Source: Whalleya microplaca | Lineage: Eukaryota; Ascomycota; Sordariomycetes; Xylariales; Xylariaceae | NCBI GenBank assembly: GCA_022497155.1 | Contig: MU385758.1 | Coordinates: forward strand, 124,001 to 188,000 | Length of the DNA: 64,000 nt | Direction of reading: 5' to 3' | Shown here: piece after piece, positions 34,056 to 47,420 of the stretch | Layout: every line of letters starts with the position of its first letter | Position numbering within the stretch: position 1 is the stretch's first letter | Made by a program: the position numbers and the translations under genes | Notes under the pieces: model-generated | Told to the model about the DNA's origin: nothing | Databases searched by the model: none | The model's input: only the letters and a program-made list of their open reading frames with translations

Positions 34056-36640
34056 TAGTGTATTCTATAATCCCGTAGGCCCTAGTTGCCAGCGGCATTG
34101 CAGCGCGCCCATCATATCATACATCTTGACTAGGTCACCCAGGCGAAGACTCCATGATGTAGGTACATAGCCTCCCCCCGGCTTAATCTACAACTCCGAA
34201 GAGATCCTGCCCTAGGTTACTAAGCACTTACCTCCATGAGAAACCCCTCTTACATGTTCTATACGTTTCAGCCGAAGTTTCAGAGGTTTAGCTACTTCAC
34301 TGCCTCTTCTAACTCCGCTGCCGACGAGAATAGTTTGCCCGCACGTATCTCCGTAACAGATGCACTCCCCGGAATGTGTTCATCCAGTCTCTATCGATTA
34401 CGTGCCACGGTTAGGCGTTGGAAGGCGAGGCGGCCCGCATTGGGAATTGAGTACCTGACTCCACTGCATGCATTTTCCGGCGTTCACGACTTCTTTGTGT
34501 GTTTCAACAAACAGATCATCATCCAGCGAAGAAGGGGGAGGGGGAGGGGAAGCTAGCCGGAGGGAGGAAGTTGTTCTTAGTCTTAGATCTAGTTTTAGGG
34601 AAGATTAGGTGTCAATATACGCGATCGTAGTCCCTATTTGTGTGTGCCCCCAGGTGAATCTGTTTGTATATATACAATAGAGGGAGCATTTCTGTAGCCT
34701 TGATTGTGATTAAGCTTGGATGTTGTATGTGCCTTTGTCTGGTCTTGATACCATAGATTTTCTGATGTTCCGGCATATGGCTGCTAACAAAGCGTTACGC
34801 CAGTCCTCGCCCGGGTAATGCCATCATATTGCCAGAGACTTCCAGTCCTAGCAATTATTATGTGCTGAGTCTAGATTGTTTTGGGGACAGAATGGCTCTA
34901 AACTCTACCATCCCAAGCTGGGGCCGCCGTTGGCATATGTACTTTCTGTTGGAATAACGCTCAGTTCAGCCGTGCGATCAGGGGTAGCTGACTAAGCTAC
35001 CCTAGCGCGAAGAGATTTTCATATCTTCTCCGCACGAGGAATTCCCTCACTTACGTTCGTTCATAGAAAACAGATAAAAATACAGATTCATTATAACCCC
35101 CACTCGTTCGCACGATACCTACACCATGGTGTAAAGCCCATTCAACACTTTCTGATATTGTTCTTGATAATGAGATCTCAGTATAGGCTCCAAGCGCGGG
35201 TGCCTTGGCATAGGCATTGCTGTTACTTGTGCGGTAGTGTTGGATGCATACTAATACCAGCTGCATCTTGTTTAATATAGGTAGCCGGCGAAAAATGGTG
35301 CTGATTTGGTAGGAACCGGCATAATTTTTGCCGCAGCTGAAATCCACGTATGTTGTCTTTTGTTGGAATTGAGAGGTGTCCGCTCAGGCGGTATGATGAA
35401 CAGGTTACTGCAGTGTTCGAAATGCAAAAGATTAACCTTGATATATGACTTGGCTATTGCTAATACCACAGGGGGAATCTGGCGATTAGTTACCCCTGGA
35501 GCCCCACGCAAAGCAGCCAGAACCCCCTGGGATGGACTGCGGACAAGCGTACGGATATTTGGAGGCTGGAGGAACTCTGTTTTGATATCATTTTGATATT
35601 TGGAATTCCTGTATTGTTCGTGTGCTATATATGTCTTACTCGTGTCCTAGTTAGCTGCCATTGATGGGTGGGCACATATAGCTTCCAGCTCGCCTTTGCT
35701 TCATAGGACTTTAGAGCATCCCATCCATCCATGCCATAGGCGGCGTGTTCCTAGTATTTGGGATGGGAGCACTAGTACTCCGCTCGAGGAAGGAATGCAA
35801 CAGTAGTACCACCTGGATGATCTGTTGAAATAGACGATACATCATTGAGTCACTACCCAACAGACATGAGTTATATTGGCGGGAATATATAATATTCCTT
35901 TGGTGATGTTCCAAGCACTTTTCTACAAAAGATTTATGGAAGTATCTTCGGTTCCTGTTACATTTAACACATCCTGGGTAGGTTCTTCAGAAGCATGTGA
36001 AGTACACGGGGGGTCCTGAACTTAGGATCTACCTAGACTAGCTACTGATACCCCCATATGTTTTATGAACGAAGACCAGTTTACATCCAGGACTGGAAAC
36101 TATATTACTGCAATCTTATGTACCTATGTAGTGAAGTAACTCAGCCAATCGCAGAAGAAGCGGAACTTAAGGCAGTGGAATATATAGATGGCACAATAGC
36201 AAGACGGCTACTGTAGCTACTTGTATACTATGTGACGATAGGTGTTATACTTCCAAGTTGAGTCATACTAGCGCCAATAGCCAATCAGAAGAGTTCGAAT
36301 TGTTGACCCCTGAATTCCATTGTTCGAGGCGGTACATGAGGTAGGTTCAGTTAGCTTATGTAAACTGGGATGTCGGATGGAATAAGTGCCTGCCTGCCAA
36401 TGAGGTATCTCGAAGCTGCCTGCCGCCTCTTGTACGGGCCATTGTTCTGGTAGGATGATTGTATATACATGTAGGACTTGCCTCGTCGTGTATCTAAAAC
36501 ATGCAAACAATCTACATTGGCACTTATCTTGTATTTGAGAAACGTAGTAGGCAGGCATGAGTCAAAATAGGTAGTATTACCAGATACCCGGGCATCAGGG
36601 ATACAGATTATTGGATCAACGTACCTAGGTAATTGGTGCT
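34056..36640. other. Intergenic region after rna14
   Basis: No gene supported. The rna14 3' UTR is in the first few hundred bases. Frames such as 35051-35347 and 35306-35596 overlap each other on opposite strands and show no family resemblance. One ACCTAGGT palindrome is at 36623-36630. Confidence 0.5.
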
Positions 36641-39196
36641 CCTCTTGCTCCTTCCCCCTTCCACCACCACATCTCACACTTCACACACAAACACATTTGA
36701 TAAATCCATAGATGTGACGTCCTCCTTCTACATTAAGGCTGAATATCTTCGGCTGCTACCCAACAACACAATCTGTCCCACAGACAATCTCCTAAGCAAA
36801 GACACCCTTCACAACCAACCTATTAGTTAGTACCAATCTATCTACCTACCATTATTCAGCACATGAGACTGATCAACATTTAGGTACGCCAATCTTCCTT
36901 CTGTTCTGCAACAAGATCTATATGCTTTGAGGTAGGTACAGAGCCCCTCCAAAAACTACTTCCTTACCTGCCTGCCTTGCATATTCTACACCACATCCAC
37001 AAGGCGTCCATATGCAAACCACAACTTGATTAGTCACTTCACAACCATATTTTCCTCACAACCGTGGCAGGTAAGCACTCACTACATACCTTACCCATGC
37101 CCCATTGTGATATCTCTCCGCCTGTTCCGCTGCATTAAAGGGAAAGGGCGAAAAAGGGAAATTTTCTCCAGCAACAGTACCTACTGCCTCTTCCATTATT
37201 CCCTCGGCTCTGCACAAACACGGCTGGCACACCTACCATCCCATCGTTTTCCACTGAGCCTCCTTGGCTGCAGTTTCATCATATATCTAACGCCTGCCTT
37301 AGGTCAACAACACCGTCTCTGGCATATCAGGTAAGCATCACCACAAACCCACAATATTACAGCAACCTCGGTCCATCAAGAGTAACCTAATCGACCTTGA
37401 CTCGTACACTGCCACGCTTGCATCCATTGTATACAGCCTTTTGACCAGCCTCACCTCGGAACAATCATTTCAATTTCACCTGCAGCACAGTTTGCCCAAG
37501 GCACACCATTCCTCCCAAGTTTCCATATAAAACCCCGGGCAGCCCCCCTCTCCTCCAGCCCACACTCCTACTCAACATTCCTAAGGTTCTCTTCCCCATG
37601 CGACATATTTCATATCTTCCATCTTCCCACCCTTCCATCCTTCTTCACTGCCATACAGACAACTCTCTCTGACATATTGGCAAGCAGGTAATAGGCACAC
37701 CCTTCTCTCTTCACACATGTCCACAACCCTTCTTCCTCCACATCCGCCATCCCCATACCTCATCGGTGGTCACTGACATCCAACAGTTCACTGACTTTAC
37801 TTAAGTATTCGGCAACATCACAACTCACTGATCCTGTCCAAGGGCAAGCAGCTACAGGTAAGCATTCATGTTTTGTTGCGAACTCGCCTCTACTTTACAA
37901 CCCACTACACATGCCGCAAATGCACTCCTTCTCTTGGGAACAAACAATCCTTGACCATTACATACATTCCACCTGGCCCCCCCCCCCCCCCAATTCGCGC
38001 CAAGGTATTGCACTCACCACACAATCCTCCACCCGACATTGTATCTCGCAAGTTCAGGTATTAGATTCTTCCCACGATACAATCTTTTCAATTACCTCGG
38101 GCATCACCTACTGCCTGCCTCCTTTGGATGTATCTCTTCCTTAGCCTCACTGCCTCTTTATTTACCACCCATCCCGCGGCCTCTTCTTCCCTCATTTTGT
38201 AGCATCGTACAAGCTGCTGACAGATCAACAATAGTTCCTTCAGTGGCCTCAGATTACTCTCGGACTCTGAACCTATTTCCCAGTTTGTCCACACACACCT
38301 TGCATACCTTCCTCAAGCAACGTAAGTTTCCTGGAGCCTGAGCGTGGGCTGAAGTGATTGTGACTTGGACTATCCATCTTCCTTCCTTTTCACTTCTTAT
38401 AACTCCATGCGACGTCTCTTATCTACCCTTCCACTTTTCCCCTCCGCTACCTGACAACACATACCTGAATACCACTCAACTCAAAGGACATTTGGTACAT
38501 ACACCCAACTATTATCGGCGTCCTTTGACCCAACACCTCTCCCTAGTGCCAGTCGTCTCGACTTACTTCTTGAGCTTTATTCTTCCAGGTTCACCTATCA
38601 CACACATTTGACCCCATACCCTTACCATTGTCATTTCTCCTCCATAGGACAGCCCATTTAAACCTCCAGTTTCTCCAGCCGACCTACCCTCCCTACCTCC
38701 ATTACTGCTCGACAGGCGCAGCTTCACTAACATCAAGTAACAGACAATACAACAGAACAACCTATTTCATAAACATCCTCTGACCTAGGTATGTCCTATC
38801 ATCTGATCCCTTGGTATTATTCTTGGTCCTGTACCTCCTCCAAGAAATCCATCTGCTATTGCCATGCTCTTCGCTTTCAATCTCACGCTCAACTACCCCA
38901 CTCCGTTATCGTAGACCTTACATACATCCCCGATACATTTCTTTTTCCCTTCACACGCACAATTCTAGCTTCAACCATTCTTCCATTCAAACGGGCATTG
39001 TTTTCGACTGGTATTATCCCTTTGACCGCCACACACTTCATTTACACTCACATTAAGCTCTTCAAAACATCTGCAATTACTCACACACCCCATTCATGCG
39101 TTTGTGGACTTAAAAACAGCCAACCTTCTGTCCTACCTCACCCACACTATAATATATTCTAACAGAATTTTCCCAGTGACACTAGACGCAGTCAAG
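36641..39196 (+). promoter_or_regulatory. Long pyrimidine-rich leader/promoter of the Argonaute gene with splice-motif array
   Basis: For about 2.5 kb the + strand is strongly biased to C and T, up to the Argonaute ATG at 39197. Within it, acceptor-like CAG or TAG is followed at once by a donor-like GTRNGY at several places: 37070/37071, 37330/37331 and 37857/37858 (all CAG then GTAAGC), 37687/37688, 38057/38058 and 38788/38789. A plain GTAAGT donor lies at 38322. Open frames here are short and low in complexity, and I do not call them genes. It may be a multiply spliced 5' UTR, a set of alternative first exons, or a non-coding transcript. A run of about fourteen C lies near 37979-37992. Confidence 0.45.
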
Positions 39197-42100
39197 ATGT
39201 CTGGATCTGGATCCCGTCATGGATCCGGTATGGGCTCTGGCCATGGCTCTCGAGTCCCCTCCCAATATGGACGTGGCCCTGGTTCTCAGGTTAATTCGCC
39301 CGGAAAAGGCTTGGGAAAACCTGGCGCGTTTCATCGGGGTACCGGAGTTGACCCTGCGCGTGATCCGGATCGAAAGGAGTTGACTCCAGCTCAGCTCGTT
39401 GGCAGGCGTGTTGATCTGCCAGCTGAGGCATATGGAATGGTATGTCACTCTGCTTAGCAGCGCCCTGACGACTGCATCAACTACTATATACCTTGTTATC
39501 TCAACCAGAGTCAAAATTAATTTTTACTAATGATTTCTTATAGGACAATGAAGACTCGCGTTTTGAGCCACGCCCTGATTATAATTCTGAGGGCAAGAAA
39601 ATTCAGGTCCAGCTAAACATTTTCCCTGTCACTGGCTGGAGAGACCAAGATATCTACCAATATGATGTGGGTTACGCCATGCAAATTGCTATAATCCAGT
39701 TCATTGCTCACTCTTTGTAGATCTTCGTGACTCCCAACCCCCACAACTCGCCCGCCTTGGTGAAAAAGATTTGGAGACATGAAACTACGCGCCTGTCTCT
39801 TTCAAAAACAGGCGGCAGGTGGCTTTCTGATGACAACAAGCTTGCTTGGTATGTTTCACGTGTGTCAGGTGATTATATATCTTAAAGCTTACCATCGCAT
39901 TCATAGGTCCTCGAAGCCCCTCCAACACAATGAGGTCCGCATCACTGTTGATCTCGACGGAGCGGGGTACGACCCTCGAACTCGCAAGGCCCATATTGAA
40001 CCTCCGACTGGTGGGAGGGGAGTACATTACCTCATAATCTCGCAGACTAAGAAGATCCGCCTTGCGTATCTGAAGCATTACCTCGATGGAAAGATCTCGT
40101 GGGATTCCCATGTGCTCGAGTGTATGAGTGAGTATTGCTTCTATCTGTACATGATCTTAATCACCAGAACAGTACTAATTTTGCTAGACTTTTTTGACCA
40201 TTGCCTGCGGCAACAACCATCTATAACCCACTACCCTATCCGAAGGAACTACTATGATCCTAGGGGCCAGAAAGTTCCACTTGCCAAGTTCCCTTGGGCG
40301 ATGAAGGGAGTCTACTCGGCAATGCGCATGAGCGAGGCAAGTCTTCCCACCATTACACCTGCGAGTATATATATAACTGACTATTCCTATTTAAGTCGAT
40401 CCTACGTGGTGGAACCGGTCTTGCTATCAACGTAGATACCTGCACAACTGCCTTTTGGCCTTTTCCCGACCAACCGATGGAAAAGTCAGCGCTATGGGTG
40501 TGCATGACTCATAATCCGGATTGGGAAAATTGTGAGTTCTCCCTGATGGTCTACGCCCAGTAAGAAACAGAAAAGCTAACAGTCACTACAGGGTCTTTAA
40601 ACAACCTTAGCAGATGGGTGCAGCCAGAAGAGGTGACCGACAAGGATGGCAGGATCAGATATGTGCAGTCGCCAGCCTTCAGGCTCTTAGCCGACAAAAT
40701 GGCTAAAGTGAAATTCACTGTTACACACCGTGGAAAGAAGAACCCTCACGACGTCCAGAGGACCTATATCATTAAGCGCCTTGTTTTCGACGAAAAATAC
40801 GGCGAGGAGGGCGCCACTGCCGATAATGTCACTTTCGAGAAGAAGTCAGACAAGGGTCCTTCTGTAACTATGAGTGTTCGCCAGCATTATTTAGACTACT
40901 GGGGCATACGGCTCAACTGGCCCTTACTCCCAATGCTAGAAACTACAAAGGGTTATTATTTCCCTATGGAGTTGTGCTACGTCGAGGATCTGCATCGATA
41001 CAAGCATAAATTGGGCCCTGCTCAGGTTTGTACTCCAATATCAACGCTAGGAAAAGATATAATTATACTAATTTTACGTCTAGACTTCGGCAATGATCAA
41101 GGAGGCAGTGGGTAGGCCTGCAAAACGCAAAGCGGACATCATGGATGGTGTTAAAGACGTGCTAAACTGGCCTGGGGATCCAAACCTCAAGGAGTTTGGT
41201 ATTAGCGTCAGTCAAAACATGGTGATTTCAAACGCTCGACTTCTTCAGAATCCTGAGGTCGGCTTCAGAAACCAGAAAATCAACCCGGGAGTGAGCGGCA
41301 GATGGGACCTTATAGGCAAAAAGTTCTATTCCCCGAATGAGAAGCCTCTGAGGTCATGGGCCTTCGTCAACGTTGGAGGGGGTTGCAGCGATGCCGATGT
41401 AGAGAGCTTCGCATACCAATTCGTTAAGTCGTACAGAGCCCATGGCGCGATCATTGAAAGGAACCAACCCATATTCATCACTTTCAACTACAACGAGGGA
41501 AATCATGGCGACTTGTGTCAGAAAGCATGGGAAACGACCGAGAAGCGATGCGGAGAAAAACCACAGATCATCTTCTTCGTCATTCCAAACAAGAACCAGC
41601 TAAACTACAACCGGATCAAGAAGAACATGGACTGTCGTTGGGCCACCCCAAGTCAATGCCTGCATTCTCTGCACGTCAAGCAGAAAAAACCTCAATACAT
41701 AAGCAATGTTGCAATGAAGGTCAATAGCAAGCTTGGTGGTTTCACTTCCATGATTGCAGGCCCGGATCCTCAAAAATCACCCTTCTTCATAGCCCCAACA
41801 GTCATCATCGGCCTTGATGTGTCTCATCCAGGCGCCGGAAGCAGCTCCCCGTCTATGGCGGCCCTAACGCTCTCTATGGATAAGTGGGCTTGTCGCTATG
41901 CTGCCTCTTGCGAAACACCTGGACATCGCATCGAGGTGCTTGATGGTACTGTCATTCGTGGTTTGCTTGGTCACCTTCTACAAAAATGGTACAAAAAACA
42001 TAGGGTAGCCCCAAAGCATGTCTACTTCTTGCGTGACGGTGTCTCGGAGGGTCAATTCCAGGCAGTTCTCGACAATGAAATAAAGGAGACTAAACGTGTA

Positions 42101-42688
42101 TTCCGGGAGCTATTCCAACATGTGCCCCAATTCACTGTTATCATTGCGACCAAACGTCACCACATCCGATTCTTCCCCAAGCCCGGTGACAAGGCCTCTG
42201 GTGATAGAAATAACAACCCTCTTCCCGGCACACTCGTGGAGCGCGATGCCACGCACCCGAAGCATTTTGATTTCTATCTCTGTTCTCATGTGGCAATTCA
42301 AGGCACCGCTCGCCCTGTCCACTATCAGGTCATCCTTAATGAAATAGGAATACCAGTGAACCCATTGCAAAAGATGATATATCAGCATTGTTACCAGTAC
42401 TGCCGTTCAACCACGCCAGTTTCTTTGCATCCTGCCGTGTACTACTCCCACCTGGCATCGAATCGGGCTCGCTCTCATGAGATGATACACTCTAGTCAGA
42501 AGGAAAAGGAGGGAGGCAAGCCTGGTTTCCCCTTAGCCAAGCGGGACCACGAGGTCTATTCCGATCCCGACTACCATGAGAAGCCGTACGACAAAAACAA
42601 CCCTCCTCCCTTGCTTCCTATGCAGAATGAGAATCCAGGATGCGAAGAACATAATCAATTCATGGAAACCACCATGTGGTACGTCTAG
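39197..42688 (+). CDS. Argonaute (slicer-competent, QDE-2-like)
   Basis: Eight exons (39197-39439, 39544-39666, 39721-39848, 39907-40127, 40188-40336, 40396-40531, 40592-41025, 41084-42688) give 1012 residues. A Gly/Ser/Arg-rich N terminus of about 45 residues (GSGSRHGSG, an RGG-like tail) precedes the N domain, linker, PAZ region, Mid and PIWI. The PIWI catalytic set is complete: D723 in GLDVSHPG, E762 in GHRIEV, D796 in YFLRDGVSEGQF and H891 in GTARPVHYQV. It should therefore bind small RNAs and cleave matched targets, as in quelling or meiotic silencing; which of the two cannot be told here. Intron 5 has a GC donor (GCAAGT at 40337), required by frame. A long CT-rich leader lies upstream. 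Confidence 0.96.
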
Positions 42689-45443
42689 ACTACCTCTTTA
42701 GTGGTCTCGCATGTACTATCTTCAGCCATGCATAAATCTCACGGTTATCTTGCCCATCTCTCGGTTTCGGCTCTCTGGTTTACGGTTTACGGTTCACTGT
42801 TCTACGGTTCACCGTTTGTTATCACGGCGTGTCATTGTCATCGTCATCTTCATGTGATGATAGAGGCACCCGCTATTACGAATCAATTAGGCTATGCTTG
42901 ATTTTTTCGGATGAGGTTCAGAAGTTTGGATTTGACAACTTCATATTCTCTGCAGACTCCCACAGCAACGTTGTCAAACTCGTTCAGGTCGTGTCTGTAA
43001 GTACTCCAACTTCGACCTGAGGCAAAGCCAGAAGAAGGCTATCTGGCCACGGTTGGGAGGTTATGTCTCTACTGCCGCCCAACGAACCACGATCATTGAT
43101 CATCGATACTTTTGTCTATCCCAGGGCATTGAGGTGAAAGAGGTAACTAGGAGCGTGTACGGAAAGGCCAACCTAGAACCTCCAAGCAGATTTTGTTCGG
43201 TCAGCTCAAGCTGCTACGGGAACTTCAGGAGACTCGAAGGAGATCTCACCGCCCTTCTCATTAAGATACACTTCTGTTGAGACGTTTCGGTCATAATCTT
43301 GATGAAAAGTGGTCCATTTAATGCTGAATCTGTTGGCAACCTGCTGGTTATGGTTGCAAACCCTCGAGGTATTGCGATAGATGCTGGATGCGACAAGGAA
43401 TGAGTTTCGTGTTCTTGATGGAAAAGGCAGTACATCTTCTGCTTCTAGGCGGAATTCTCGATGCATTCCTGATGCTGTCACATTCAGACATAAAGTACAC
43501 AGACCACAGTGTCCTCGTTCCATGCATCTCTGCGAAGCTGTCTCCGGCGTCATCTTGTTGACAGAAATTTCTTTTGTTGCGTTTGCGTTACATCTCACGT
43601 CCTTCCACCCCGATGTTTAGGATGACGGCTACTCATGTCGATCCTTAACAACATCCAGGTCGTTGACTTCGTTTCCGTTTTGCCTTTGCTCCTGTGCATT
43701 CAAGCATCCTCTCCTGTCTTTCTCCTCCGGGGGGGCTAGACGCTATCCGGACGGATATGAAGGGTTTCGAGGAGGGCTGCACTTTGCACTTTTGGCCCGC
43801 CACACCTCAATGCTAGATTGGAGGAGACAAGCTCTAGTCGTCTAGATAGATTGATAGTATGTAGACACTGGAATACAAAAATGAGGCCATATTCATGTTC
43901 CTGATATGATCGTGACAGGTGATAAGTGATGATGATGCTTACAGATTGTAGCCATGCATATATATATATAGTAGTCTTCCCCTTTTCCCGCCCCATTTTA
44001 GCCCTCTAACAGCAATCGTATCTGGTATATTTCCTATGCCAACCTCACCAGGCATTTTTGCACTCCAAATAGCAAGAACTCAACACGAACCATGTACGTG
44101 CAGTATCCAGGCTCCACCCACAATTGTAATCCAGACACTATACATGAAAAAAGCTGATCTAGATAGATATTGAGAAGTAGGTAAGCAAGCATCAGCCATA
44201 CATGTGCAGGCCCTTCCTTGTCCGTCGGATGTGATTCTTTTATCGGAGACGCCAATCTCGGGAGGTTTCCTCGTCGCTTTTATTATTTGGTATTAGGCAT
44301 GTTTTATTCAGTTGCTCGCTCTATCTATCTGATTTGTGTAGCTGTGGCAATTTTCTTGGGCGGGTGACTTGGTTTGTTTGCTGGGACCTTGTTGGTTGTC
44401 TGTGTGTAGGTAGCTGCGGTGGTCGGGGGTTGGGGGGGAAAGGTAGGTATTCCCTTGCGCGCCCCTTCGTGCAAAAGAGAAAGGGGATGAGGTACTATCC
44501 TTGTGGGTTGGGTCATGAGTAAGGAATGTTGGGCTAGAGGGGAGAGTTGGTGGGCGAAAGTGGGTGAGTGGGATAAGGGGCCGATCATGAGATATACAGG
44601 GAAGCGGTATGGGAGATAGTTATGCTATCACCACCATGTAATTAAGTCTTGGAAATTATCAGGTGGGCATCTTGACTTTCCTGTCTATAAGACTTCGCTA
44701 TATATAGAGATGGTGTAGTGATCTCATCACAGTAAAGAGACGGTCCCTTCTCTATCATGGACCAGATGGGCTGCTTGTCTCTCATGCCTCATGTACTCTC
44801 TCCGTGGACCGGCTGGCCAGTCGGTACATTATCTTTGCGTGATCATGAGTCTGTGTTAGTATTCGTGACTTTCTCATCCCGTGCTATTATCTTAGGCTAG
44901 GTCTGTCTTCATTTATAATATCTAGGAGTCATCCTTTTTCCAAGCCTCAGATGCCCGAGATACCCCTTAGGGAAATGCCCGCGGTCTCGTCTAGATCAAA
45001 GTATGCCTATGCCTTTATATCTTAAACTGCGTCTTTCGTGGACCTGCCCCGGTAGTGTTGAGAACTATAGGTGATATCCAGAGATCTGGGTATGATTAGA
45101 TAGACAATGTTGTTGTCTAGGGATAGAGCGCCTGCGAACTAGAACGGCACTGCGTTGGAAGGCTAACTGCGTGGTACTGCATTTAGTCGTTTTAAAGCCA
45201 TAATATACTTATGGTCAAGACTTGGTTATCACAAATATTAAGAATTTGTTTCTGTTAGGAAATGAACATTCCTACGTTGCCAATCTAGCAAGCTATTCGA
45301 GGAATCTGGTTGGGACGGCACAACGTGATAAAACCGCTGAAATATCTACAATATATTATTCGCTAATGACCTACAACCAGTATTTACAATTCTAATCACT
45401 CGCTAATATCTATGTTTCTACAGGATAACTTGTTCTGTTGTCC
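42689..45443. other. Intergenic region after Argonaute
   Basis: No gene supported. The Argonaute 3' UTR occupies the first part. Overlapping frames at 43206-43598 (-) and 43381-43620 (+) have no recognisable domain. A short TA run lies near 43959-43971. Confidence 0.45.
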
Positions 45444-47420
45444 CTACGACTTCTTGAGCGTCCACTCAACATATCTCAGCCATACACTTCTACCATCGCT
45501 GATATGGTTTGCCAGCTCTTCTAAGTACCCATCCTCCGGATAACCCTTCTTGAGCACGGTTGGCCACTTCTCGACGATAGTGTTGTCGGCTTTAATTATC
45601 GTCATGGTTGTACTTTCGATGTCGCTGAAGTTTTCTTGTGCCATATACCTGAAGTTTCTTAGTCAGTATCTTGAGTTTTAGAAACGGGCTTTGCTGGTGA
45701 ATCTTACATCTCGAACACGCTTTCATAACCACCCCCGAGGAATTGTGCAGTATATACATTGAAATTTCGTCGCCAGAAGGGGTCCGTGTTTTCAAGCTGA
45801 GGACTCTGACTGGTATACATGTCCCAGTCGATGTTTGGGAAATACAACTTTGCCTGTCTTCGCATGACCTCTGTTCTTTGATGTAAGAATTCCTGTGGTA
45901 ACGGCTGTTTGGGGATTCCACGCATGTAGTATGTGAGAAGTGTCGAGTACCCATTTGTGGGGTTGAGTAGAGGACTCATTGACCCTACTGTGGTTCGAGT
46001 GCCGAGATAAGGAGTGTCTGCTATATTCGAAGTCTAACGTTCTGATTAGTTTCTCATCTTCTTTCTGTAGTTTCTCGAGGAGAAGTTTAGACAGACCTCG
46101 ATTCGGTCGAAGCGCCAACCCTCCTTTGATAATAGACCAGGAAGCTGTGTTGCCTCATATTGCATGAGATGGAAATGGACTTTCAGAGTCCGTATTCGGC
46201 GATGAAAGGTCATGATGACGTCTTCTAGGTAGAAGAAAAGCTTGCCCAATATGTCCTTTGTAGCATGACCAGAGTTGGTCTTCCTGACATCAGATCGCCT
46301 CCACCCTTCTGCTGGTAGCATGTGTTCATCCAGCAGCCATGTATAATGGCCTTTGCGGTTAATTTGAAACATTGTACTTTGTCGCATTAGCACCAAGCGT
46401 CTACCAGGGTCGACGATTAGATATCGGTACCATGAATAGACTCACAGATTAGGTTCAGTGAATGAATCTCTAGACCACCCGAAGGGCAGTAGAATCCTAT
46501 CATCTAGATATTTGGCATAGGAAGACCGGTCAGGGACATATTGTCGATATGTAACGGATTTTTTAGCCTCGAGCATCACTGGATTCTTCATAATTGCTTT
46601 CCAGGCTGCACCAGCCTTCTTTGCTGGTACTTTTTGCCCGAGTATTTTACGAAATAGACCGCATGTCTTTGACTGCAGTGCTAGGGTTAGGTTGGCGGTT
46701 TCTCCCCACAATACGGACTCGCCCTGTGGCTGAACCGCTTCCTTGAGTAAAGAAATGGTAGGTAAGAGCTCTTGACGTATCTAGCTGTCTAGTGACTCGG
46801 GATAGAATGCGGAATACCAGATATGTATAGCGTTCTGGGCCGCTGTCTGCGCATCCTCTTCACAGTAGAGGTACTCAAATAGAGCAAAAGTGCGAGCTAT
46901 AACGTGGCTATCTTGGTCATTGATGAAGACGTGGATCATTCTAGGATACGTCTCGGGGATGGCATTGATGGTCATCAAGACATTTCGAGGATCGCCGCAA
47001 GCTAAAGTATTATCAGTAATTTTCAAGAAACATATTTTCAATTGAGCTGAGCATACCAGCAAAGAGCAAGTTTATATCACCCCGATAACCCGCGCCCTCG
47101 TTACGCTGGAGTTGTAGAATGTCTACCGCAGGTGTATTGCCCCAAATGAATCGATCGCGTGGTTCGTCCGGTTTTTGATGGAGTGGTTTGCCCGAACGGG
47201 TATTGCCCCGGGGTTGCCGAGGGGATTCCTCTGTTGCGCCAATAAAGTCCGGTTGCTAACCCGGATCTCGTAATTTAGACTCATAGTCACTCTTGTGTGA
47301 ATCCCAGTGGGCAATCCGGCAGGAGTCTGAACAATACTGAACTAAGAAACACGTCCAACAAGGTATCGTGGCAACCTTCGGACATGGAAGTGCACAACAC
47401 TTAAATCTAGATGAAGACAT
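45444..47420 (-). pseudogene. MYND-finger / DUF4470 protein gene with two in-frame stop codons
   Basis: Five minus-strand exons (47057-47420, 46446-47001, 46097-46376, 45708-46033, 45444-45648) join with correct phases into 576 codon positions. The start has a MYND-like finger (CALPC, CWTC, QYC, SDSC, HWDSHK) followed by the fungal DUF4470 region (WGNTPAVDILQLQRNEG, GDINLLFA, CGDPRNVLMTI, INDQDSHVIAR, HIWYSAF) and its usual C-terminal part (GKLFFYLEDV, RFDRIE, SNIADTPYLGT). Two TAG codons break the frame: 47256-47258, where relatives tend to have Trp, and 46781-46783, where CAG is the simplest ancestor. The last finger ligand is Tyr (HKSDY), where Cys is usual. All three fit C-to-T changes at CpA. 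Splicing around the stops would need introns under 40 nt. No function is known for the family. Confidence 0.8.

Noticed and set aside
37026..39162. Several 60-120 codon frames in the Argonaute leader
   Set aside because: Their Pro/Ser/Thr/His/Leu-rich composition follows from the C/T bias of the DNA, and they show no domain.
43206..43620. Overlapping frames on both strands after Argonaute (130 and 79 codons)
   Set aside because: No recognisable domain, no splice partners and no promoter signal; probably chance frames in the 3' flank.
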